From positions 1 to 64,000 of the forward strand of contig DATMMX010000036.1 of the NCBI GenBank assembly GCA_035569495.1: a stretch of DNA of 64,000 bases, read 5' to 3'. The translations under genes and the position numbers were made by a program. Positions 58,164-64,000 of the stretch are shown here, one piece after another. Under the pieces are notes generated by a model. That model saw only the letters and a list, made by a program, of their open reading frames with translations, searched no databases and was not told the DNA's origin. Origin of the DNA: DASRDZ01 sp035569495 (lineage in GTDB: Bacteria; Chloroflexota; Dormibacteria; Aeolococcales; Aeolococcaceae). The stretch's first letter is position 1, and each line of letters starts with the position of its first letter.

Positions 58164-58601
58164 ATGGCAGCTCTACCAGGGCGACGCACGCCCGACCGTC
58201 CGACCGGAGCGCTGGCGCGGCGCTCCATCCACGTCAGCGACGTGCGGCGGGCACGCGAGCTGATCGCCGGCGTCGACCACGAGTCGGTCGCCGACTTCTT
58301 CGCCGCCCTCGCCGACCCCAATCGCCTGCGCATCGTCCACGTCCTGCTCCAGCAGGAGATGTGCACCAGCGATCTTGCGGTCACCCTGTCGATCGGCGAG
58401 CCGCTGGTGTCACAGCACCTGCGCGTGCTGCGCGACCTCGACCTGGTCGAGTCGCGGCGCGCCGGGCGGGTCGTGTACTACAGCGCGCGCAGCCGCGACG
58501 TCGGCCGGGTGCTGGGCACGGCGCTGCGCCTGCAGGGCGCCGAGGCCGACGCCAGGCTGGGACGTCCCACCGGCGCGGGACGCCGCGAGGCGACCGCCTA
58601 G
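58164..58601 (+). CDS. ArsR/SmtB-family regulator
   Basis: 145 residues. Winged helix with FFAALADPNRLRIVHVLLQQ and the recognition helix SIGEPLVSQHLRVLRDLDLV. In the region where ArsR has Cys-x-Cys, this protein has a single Cys (EMCTSDLAV), so a metal site, if any, uses other ligands. Its divergent partner is the Nramp-like transporter 42 bp away, which it may repress. The gene ends 19 bp from the convergent ppk stop. Confidence 0.9.
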   Translation: MAALPGRRTPDRPTGALARRSIHVSDVRRARELIAGVDHESVADFFAALADPNRLRIVHVLLQQEMCTSDLAVTLSIGEPLVSQHLRVLRDLDLVESRRAGRVVYYSARSRDVGRVLGTALRLQGAEADARLGRPTGAGRREATA

Positions 58602-58620
58602 ACCGTCGAGGCCCAGGCGG

Positions 58621-60777
58621 TCAGCTCTGGACCGACCGCCCGGTCGCCCGCTCGACGGCCTCGCGCTGCAGCTCGGCGTGCAGGTCGAAGCCGAGCCGCG
58701 ACGGCAGCTTGGTCCACGAGCCATCGCTGTGCAGCACCCAGGTCAGGGTGTCGTCGCGCAGGTTGGCGTCGAGCACCGACTCCAGGCGGGCCCGCATCTC
58801 GGCGTCGAGGATGGGCACGCAGAGCTCGACGCGGCCGTCGAGGTTGCGCACCATCAGGTCGGCGGAGCCGATGAAGTACTCGACCTGGGGCGAGTCGACC
58901 GCGCCGAAGCGGTAGATCCGCGAGTGCTCCAGCCAGCGCCCGACGATGGAGCGCACCCTGATCCGCCCCGACATGCCCTCGACGCCGGGCCGCACGCCGC
59001 AGGCGCTGCGCACCACCAGGTCGATCTCGCAGCCCGCCCGTGAGGCGTCGTAGAGGGCGTCGATGACCTCGGGGTCGGCCAGGTTGTTGACCTTGATGAC
59101 CACAACTCCGCCGGGTCGCGACTCGCGGCGGATCAGGTCGAGCAGCCGCGGACGCAGCGTCACCGGCGCCACCAGCAGCCGCCCGAACTCCTCCTGCCGC
59201 GAGTAGCCGGTGAGGAAGTTGAACAGGTCGGCGACGTCGGCGCCCATCTGCGGGTCGGCGGTGAGCACGCCGATGTCCTCGTACATGCGCGCGGTGATCT
59301 CGTTGTAGTTGCCGGTGCCGAGGTGGCAGTAGCGGCGGATGCGTCCGCTCTCGTCGCGGCGAACCACCAGGCTGGTCTTGGCGTGGGTCTTGAGTCCGAC
59401 CACGCCGTAGACGACGTGCACCCCCGCCTCCTCCAGCTCGCGGGCCCAGGCGATGTTGGCCTCCTCGTCGAAGCGCGCGGTCAGCTCGACCAGCGCCACC
59501 ACCTGCTTGCCCTCCTCGGCGGCGCGGATCAGGGCGCGCACGATCGGGCTGCTCGGCCCGGAGGTGCGGTACAGCGTCTGCTTGATGGCCAGCACGCGCG
59601 GGTCGACGGCCGCCTGGGCGAGGAAGCTGCCCACCGAGGTGTCGAAGGAGTCGTAGGGGTGGTGGAGCAGGACCGGCCCGCTGTCGAGCACGTCGAAGAT
59701 GTCCTGCGCGGCCTCGCGCTCGGGGTTGAGGCGCGGCTGGGTGACCGGCGTCCACACCGCGTCCTTGAGCTCGGGGCGGTCGAGGCGGTACAGGCCCCAC
59801 AGGCCGCGCAGGTCGAGCACGCCGGGGACGGTGATCACCTCGTCGCGCTCGATCTCCAATTCGCGGCGGAGCAGGTCCTCGACGTCGCCGGACATGGTGC
59901 CGTCGACCTCCATGCGCACCACCCGCGGTGAGCGGCGGCGGCGGCGCAGGATGGTCTCGACGGCGGCGATGAGGTCCTCGGCCTCCTCGTCGCCGACCGC
60001 GAAGTCGGCGTTGCGGGTGACCCGGAAGACGTGGTGGGCGACGATCGACATGCCCGGGAAGAGCCGGTCGAGGTGCGCGGCGATCACCTGCTCCAGGGGG
60101 ACGAAGCGCTCGCCGTCGGGCATGACGATGAAGCGCTCCAGCAGCGGCGGCACCTTGACGCGCGCCACCCGCGGCTCCCGGTGCTGCGGGTCGGCGACCA
60201 CCACGGCGAGGTTGAGGCTCAGGTTGCTGATGTAGGGGAAGGGGTGCGCGGGGTCGACGGCGAGCGGGGTGAGCACCGGGTAGATGCTGTCCTCGAAGAC
60301 GCGGTCGACGTGGCGGCGGTCGCCGGCGTCGAGCGACGGGTAGTCGCAGAAGCGGATGCCCGCCGCCTCCAGCTCGGGGACGATGCTGCCGCTGAAGATC
60401 TCCATCTGCCGCGCCACCAGGGCGTCGACGCACTGGCGGATGGCGTGGAGCTGCTCGGCGGGGCTGAGCCCGTCCGGCGAGGGCGTGGTCACCCCGGCGA
60501 GGAGCTGCTCGCGCAGGCCGCCGACGCGCACCTGGAAGAACTCGTCCAGGTTGCTGCTGAAGATGGCCAGAAACTTGCAGCGCTCCAGCAGCGGGCGGTC
60601 GGCGTCCTCGGCGAGGGAGAGCACGCGCGCGTTGAAGTCGAGCCAGGAGAGGTGGCGGTTGATGAACCGCGACGGCGGCTGCGCCACCGGCACCCGCGCC
60701 GGGCGCGGGGGCGGGAAGAGCGGGACCAGGCGGCTGTCGCGGGAGGCGGGGTCGTCCGCCGCTCTGCCAATGCTCAT
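58621..60777 (-). CDS. ppk1: Polyphosphate kinase 1
   Basis: 718 residues, normal for PPK1, which reversibly builds inorganic polyphosphate from ATP. The N-terminal FINRHLSWLDFNARVL, the phospholipase-D-like histidine motifs LKTHAKTSLVVRRDE (His465) and EHSRIYRFG (His618), RRYCHLGTGNYNE and the end region RVELCVPILD are all present. TAGGCT lies eight bases before ATG 60777 with no Shine-Dalgarno. Convergent with the ArsR gene. Confidence 0.97.
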   Translation of the reverse strand: MSIGRAADDPASRDSRLVPLFPPPRPARVPVAQPPSRFINRHLSWLDFNARVLSLAEDADRPLLERCKFLAIFSSNLDEFFQVRVGGLREQLLAGVTTPSPDGLSPAEQLHAIRQCVDALVARQMEIFSGSIVPELEAAGIRFCDYPSLDAGDRRHVDRVFEDSIYPVLTPLAVDPAHPFPYISNLSLNLAVVVADPQHREPRVARVKVPPLLERFIVMPDGERFVPLEQVIAAHLDRLFPGMSIVAHHVFRVTRNADFAVGDEEAEDLIAAVETILRRRRRSPRVVRMEVDGTMSGDVEDLLRRELEIERDEVITVPGVLDLRGLWGLYRLDRPELKDAVWTPVTQPRLNPEREAAQDIFDVLDSGPVLLHHPYDSFDTSVGSFLAQAAVDPRVLAIKQTLYRTSGPSSPIVRALIRAAEEGKQVVALVELTARFDEEANIAWARELEEAGVHVVYGVVGLKTHAKTSLVVRRDESGRIRRYCHLGTGNYNEITARMYEDIGVLTADPQMGADVADLFNFLTGYSRQEEFGRLLVAPVTLRPRLLDLIRRESRPGGVVVIKVNNLADPEVIDALYDASRAGCEIDLVVRSACGVRPGVEGMSGRIRVRSIVGRWLEHSRIYRFGAVDSPQVEYFIGSADLMVRNLDGRVELCVPILDAEMRARLESVLDANLRDDTLTWVLHSDGSWTKLPSRLGFDLHAELQREAVERATGRSVQS

Positions 60778-60785
60778 CGCGGCCT

Positions 60786-60791
60786 AGCCTA
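60786..60791 (-). promoter_or_regulatory. -10-like TAGGCT of ppk1
   Basis: Minus-strand TAGGCT, eight bases before the start codon at 60777; leaderless spacing as for other genes here. Confidence 0.4.
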
Positions 60792-60906
60792 CCGGCTGGC
60801 GAGCCCGGACGGGTGGCGTCCTGCAACGGGCGGCGGCTGGGCGGGTCTATCAGTGGTGCGGGAAGAGCAGCCCCACCCACTCGCCACCACCGGAGGAACG
60901 CACGGG

Positions 60907-62730
60907 ATGCCGACCGCGCCCGCCGCTCGCCGTACCACCCTCGTCGCCGCCTCCCTCGCGGTGGTCGCCACCGCGCTCGCCGCGGGGCTGCACTCCGCCA
61001 GCGCCCAGACCGGCCCCGTGCTGCTGCGCGACGTGCGCACGGGCGTGGACGGGCTGGGCAGCAAGGCGCAGGCGGCCACGCCGACCGACTACATCCAGCC
61101 GGACACGCAGATCGAGCCCTCGATCGCGGTCAATCCCCACGACCCGCTCAACGTGGTGACCGGCTACCAGGAGGGGCGCGTCGACGCCGGTGGTGACGCC
61201 ACCAACGGCTGGGCGACGTCGTTCGACGGCGGCAAGTCGTGGACGTACGGGGAGCTGCCGGGGCTGACCTCGTATCCAGGGCAGGGTGGGCCGTTCGACC
61301 GCGCCAGCGATGCGGTGGTGGCCTTCGGGCCGAGCAACGACGTGTACTACAGCTCGCTGGTGTTCAACGACACCAGCACCGACAACAGCCCCAACGGCAA
61401 CAGCAACACGGGGCTGCGCAGCGGCATGGCGATCAACGTGTCGAAGGACGGCGGCAAGACCTGGGGCGCGCCGGTGTTCTTCGCCGACGACAACCTGCAG
61501 GGACTCAACGACAAGAACTGGGTGGTGGTCGACAACTCGGACGCGTCCGGACATCACAAGGGCCGCGTCTACGTGGTGTGGGACCGCGTCGCCAACGTGT
61601 ACTACGACTACTGCGACAGCGCCTGCGACCAGCTCGCCAGCTGGGCCTTCGGCGGCACCTTCATGCAGCTCGACCTGCCGCCCGCGGCGCTGTCGACGGC
61701 GATCGGCTCGACGCCGGTGGTGCTCAAGAGCGGCGCGCTGGCCGTGCTGTTCAGGAACGACGGCGCCCTGATCAGCGGTGGTCCCAGCACCACCAACCCG
61801 GTGACCCAGCCCTACCTGCTCTGCACCGTGGCGGAGCTGGCCGGCACCCAGCCGTTCGGCACGCCGCTGGCCTTCAGCCCACCGGCGCCGATCGCCCAGG
61901 ACCTGACCAGCAACGTCCGCGCCCAGCGCGCCGGTTCGCTGCCCTCCGCGGACTACGACACGCAGACCGGCACTCTGGCGATCACCTGGGAGGACTCGCG
62001 CAACCACACGGAGACCCACCCGGTCAACGACATCCTGGTGGCGACCTCGACCGACGGGGTGAGCTGGTCGTCGCCGGTGCAGGTCAACCCGGGCACCGCC
62101 ACCGACTACATCGACCGCTACAACCCGTCGATCTCGGCGAGCGGCGACGGCATCCTCCACATCGCCTACCGCACCCGCAAGGAGGCGGACAACCTCGCGG
62201 ACTTCAGCCACGATGCGCAGACCTGGTACCAGGAGTCGAGCGACGGCGGCAAGACCTGGAGCACTCCGCTGCTGGTGAGCACGCCGGCCAACAACCTGTA
62301 CTACGGCGCCTTCTCCCGCGCGGGCACCTTCGAGGGCGACTACAACGGCATCGCCAGCGCGGGCGGCTACAGCTACGTGGTGCGCGACGAGGCCTACGCC
62401 GCGTATCCGGGCGAGCCGCCGGCGCTGACGCCGGATCCGGCGACGGGACCCGACGCGCTGGCGCTGACCGGCCAGGGCCACCAGCACCAGCAGACCTGGG
62501 TGGCGGTGGTCGGCCCCGCCTCGGCCGGGCCCGCCGTGGCCCCGGCGGTCGCTCCGGGCACCTCGCCGTCGCCGAGCGCCCAGCCGGTCACCTCCGCAGT
62601 GGCATCGACCATCGGGACGCCGAACACGTCGGCGGTGTCCTCCTCGGCGTCGCGCGTGACGCTGCTCGCCGTGGGCGCATTGCTCGCCGGGGTGGTGTAC
62701 GCGGGGCGGCGCCGCAGACGGCGGTCGTGA
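60907..62730 (+). CDS. Secreted sialidase-fold (BNR) protein with C-terminal membrane anchor
   Basis: 607 residues from ATG 60907, with GGAGG ten bases upstream. Signal peptide ending at SASA (about 35). Asp-box-like repeats include SFDGGKSWTYG, SKDGGKTWGAP, STDGVSWSS and SSDGGKTWSTP; EPSIAVNPHDPLNVVTGYQ is typical of this exported group. The end has a Ser/Thr/Pro/Ala-rich linker, a hydrophobic helix and RRRRRRS, but no SVPE-x-P motif, unlike the propeller at 30037-31707. It may be anchored by the helix itself. No enzyme activity can be assigned. Confidence 0.85.
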   Translation: MPTAPAARRTTLVAASLAVVATALAAGLHSASAQTGPVLLRDVRTGVDGLGSKAQAATPTDYIQPDTQIEPSIAVNPHDPLNVVTGYQEGRVDAGGDATNGWATSFDGGKSWTYGELPGLTSYPGQGGPFDRASDAVVAFGPSNDVYYSSLVFNDTSTDNSPNGNSNTGLRSGMAINVSKDGGKTWGAPVFFADDNLQGLNDKNWVVVDNSDASGHHKGRVYVVWDRVANVYYDYCDSACDQLASWAFGGTFMQLDLPPAALSTAIGSTPVVLKSGALAVLFRNDGALISGGPSTTNPVTQPYLLCTVAELAGTQPFGTPLAFSPPAPIAQDLTSNVRAQRAGSLPSADYDTQTGTLAITWEDSRNHTETHPVNDILVATSTDGVSWSSPVQVNPGTATDYIDRYNPSISASGDGILHIAYRTRKEADNLADFSHDAQTWYQESSDGGKTWSTPLLVSTPANNLYYGAFSRAGTFEGDYNGIASAGGYSYVVRDEAYAAYPGEPPALTPDPATGPDALALTGQGHQHQQTWVAVVGPASAGPAVAPAVAPGTSPSPSAQPVTSAVASTIGTPNTSAVSSSASRVTLLAVGALLAGVVYAGRRRRRRS

Positions 62731-62737
62731 GTTCCGG

Positions 62738-63889
62738 TCAGGAGGAGCGCAAACGCCGGCGGTAGGCGCGGACGGCGGCGAGCATGTCGGGCATGCTGTC
62801 GCCGCCGAACTTCTCCTCGACCGCGTTGGCCAGCACCAGCGCCGCCATCGCCTCGGCGATCACCGCCCCCGCCGGGACGTGGCAGACGTCGCTGCGCTCG
62901 TAGTGAGCGTTGACCTCCTCCTTGGTGGCGAGGTCGGTGCTGCGCATCGGCTTGAGCATGGTGGCGATCGGCTTGAAGTGGACCTGGGCCCACACGTCCT
63001 CGCCGTCGGTGACGCCGCCGGTGAGACCGCCCTGGTTGTTGGTGAGGTGGCTGAAGCCCTCGCCCTCGACCCAGCGCGGCGCGTCGTGGAGCTGCGAGCC
63101 GGGCACCGAGGCGACCTCGGCGCCGAGGTCGACGCCCTTGACCGACTGGATGCTCATCAGCGCCTGGGCGAGCTGGCCGTCGAGGCGGCGGTCCCAGTGC
63201 ACGTATGAGCCAAGTCCGGCCACAACTCCGGAGGCGATGACCAGCGCGGTGCCGCCCAGGGTGTCGCCGGTCTCGCGGGCGGCGTCGATGGCCTCGATCA
63301 TGCGCGCGGCGGCGTCGGGGTCGGGGCAGCGCACCGGGGAGGCCTCGACGGCCTTCCAGTCGATCGACGCCGCGGGGACCAGCGGCGCCTCGATGGGGCC
63401 GACGCGCGACACATAGGAGTTCACCTCGGTGCCCAGCTTGCCCAGCAGGGCCTTGGCCACCGCTCCAGCGGCGACGCGCGCGGCCGTCTCCCGCGCCGAG
63501 GCGCGCTCCAGCACGTTGCGCACGTCGTCGAAGCCGTACTTGAGGACGCCGGCGAGGTCGGCGTGGCCGGGGCGCAGCCGGGTGACCCGCTTGGGCCTGA
63601 AGCCGCGCGCCTCGATCTGCATCACCTTCTGCCAGTCCTCCCACACCCGGTTGCGGACCACCAGGGTGATCGGCGAGCCCAGGGTGCGGCCGCCGCGCAC
63701 GCCGCTGAGGATCTGCGCGCTGTCCTGTTCGAGGATCTGGCGCTTGCTGCGCCCGTAGCCCCACTGGCGGCGGCGCAGGTCGGGGTCGATGTCGCGCGGC
63801 GCGCTCAGCGACAGCCCGGCGGGCACGCCCTCGATGACGACGGTGAGCTGGGGGCCGTGGGACTCGCCCGCGGTGAGGAATCGCAGCAT
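62738..63889 (-). CDS. aroC: Chorismate synthase
   Basis: 383 residues from ATG 63889. Last step of the shikimate pathway, FMN-dependent conversion of EPSP to chorismate. Motifs LTAGESHGPQLTVVIEGVP at the start, RPGHADLAGVLKYGFDDVRNVLERASARETAARVAAGA in the middle and GGLTGGVTDGED and the end region HYERSDVCHVPA match the family. TACAAT lies nine bases before the ATG. It is 7 bp from the stop of the convergent propeller gene and divergent from the next gene. Confidence 0.97.
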   Translation of the reverse strand: MLRFLTAGESHGPQLTVVIEGVPAGLSLSAPRDIDPDLRRRQWGYGRSKRQILEQDSAQILSGVRGGRTLGSPITLVVRNRVWEDWQKVMQIEARGFRPKRVTRLRPGHADLAGVLKYGFDDVRNVLERASARETAARVAAGAVAKALLGKLGTEVNSYVSRVGPIEAPLVPAASIDWKAVEASPVRCPDPDAAARMIEAIDAARETGDTLGGTALVIASGVVAGLGSYVHWDRRLDGQLAQALMSIQSVKGVDLGAEVASVPGSQLHDAPRWVEGEGFSHLTNNQGGLTGGVTDGEDVWAQVHFKPIATMLKPMRSTDLATKEEVNAHYERSDVCHVPAGAVIAEAMAALVLANAVEEKFGGDSMPDMLAAVRAYRRRLRSS

Positions 63890-63898
63890 GAGGTGGGG

Positions 63899-63908
63899 AT
63901 TGTAGGCT
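63899..63908. promoter_or_regulatory. Overlapping divergent -10 elements
   Basis: Minus-strand TACAAT (63904-63899) faces aroC and plus-strand TAGGCT (63903-63908) faces the right-edge gene. Each ends nine bases before its start codon, all within a 28-bp gap. Confidence 0.45.
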
Positions 63909-63917
63909 GAGCCCGCC

Positions 63918-64000
63918 TTGGAGCCCCATCTCGACGCCGCGCGCATCGTCCTGCTGGGGGCGGCCGCCCTGCTCGCCGGGGGCGTCAACGCGGTGGCGGG
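63918..64000 (+). CDS. TauE/SafE-like membrane permease, N-terminal fragment
   Basis: Runs off the right edge. From the TTG at 63918 the first 27 residues contain a hydrophobic helix ending ALLAGGVNAVAG, the pattern at the start of TauE/SafE sulfite/organosulfur exporters (LLAGxxNxxAGGG). No stop in this frame before the edge. The short length limits the call. Confidence 0.5.
   Translation, partial: MEPHLDAARIVLLGAAALLAGGVNAVA

Noticed and set aside
60907..62730. Fourth exosortase substrate
   Set aside because: Helix and Arg tail are present but the S-V-P-E-x-P motif is not.

Overview
The window is about 70% G+C by eye, with tightly packed genes, many 1-4 base overlaps and no rRNA, tRNA, CRISPR array or transposase that I can see. 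Lipoproteins, a class-E-like sortase, an exosortase-family protein, an Flp pilin, and several genes with a -10-like hexamer 6-9 nt before the start codon (no leader) suggest a high-GC, probably single-membrane bacterium outside the classic model phyla. Candidatus Dormibacterota/Chloroflexota or a deep Actinomycetota relative would fit. This is inference; the window holds no phylogenetic marker I could align. 

Layout. 1-5.4 kb: TetR regulator with a 16-bp palindrome upstream, small zinc-ribbon protein, primary-type sigma factor with an N-terminal zinc ribbon, sortase, small ORFs and a membrane diguanylate cyclase. 5.6-12.8 kb (all minus): CapA-like lipoprotein, GAF-GGDEF-EAL protein, TfuA-like protein, YcaO protein and ferredoxin-NADP reductase. 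12.9-18.9 kb: acetyl-CoA synthetase and glucan phosphorylase (an operon), a Gmad2 lipoprotein, and a divergent MFS exporter. 19.0-34.0 kb: a cell-surface island built around an exosortase-family protein. It holds three secreted proteins ending in S-V-P-E-x-P + membrane helix + Arg-rich tail (a 1010-residue repeat protein, a sialidase-fold propeller, an S53 protease), two glycosyltransferases and a GH26 glycanase. 34-41.6 kb: TypA, a cyclophilin lipoprotein, a hemerythrin-like protein, an alpha/beta hydrolase, GNAT, HxlR and GntR regulators, and a family-5 solute-binding lipoprotein. 41.7-55.0 kb: a seven-gene operon in which every junction overlaps. It encodes a LivH-LivM fusion, an MFS-LivF-LivG fusion, a MoxR ATPase, a DUF58 protein, a transglutaminase-like protein without its catalytic residues, a lipoprotein and a LivK-type binding protein. 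55.1-64 kb: Flp pilin with a textbook terminator, aldo/keto reductase, divergent Nramp-like transporter, ArsR regulator, polyphosphate kinase, a second propeller protein, chorismate synthase and the start of a TauE/SafE-like gene. 

How the parts may work together. The exosortase locus looks like a surface-display system: the propeller gene, the exosortase gene and the processive glycosyltransferase gene lie in one operon, and the last two are translationally coupled (ATGA). The Liv operon joins an amino-acid-type ABC importer to the MoxR-DUF58-transglutaminase module in one transcript. I consider these two systems, plus the YcaO-TfuA pair with altered metal-binding residues, the best candidates for undescribed biology here.
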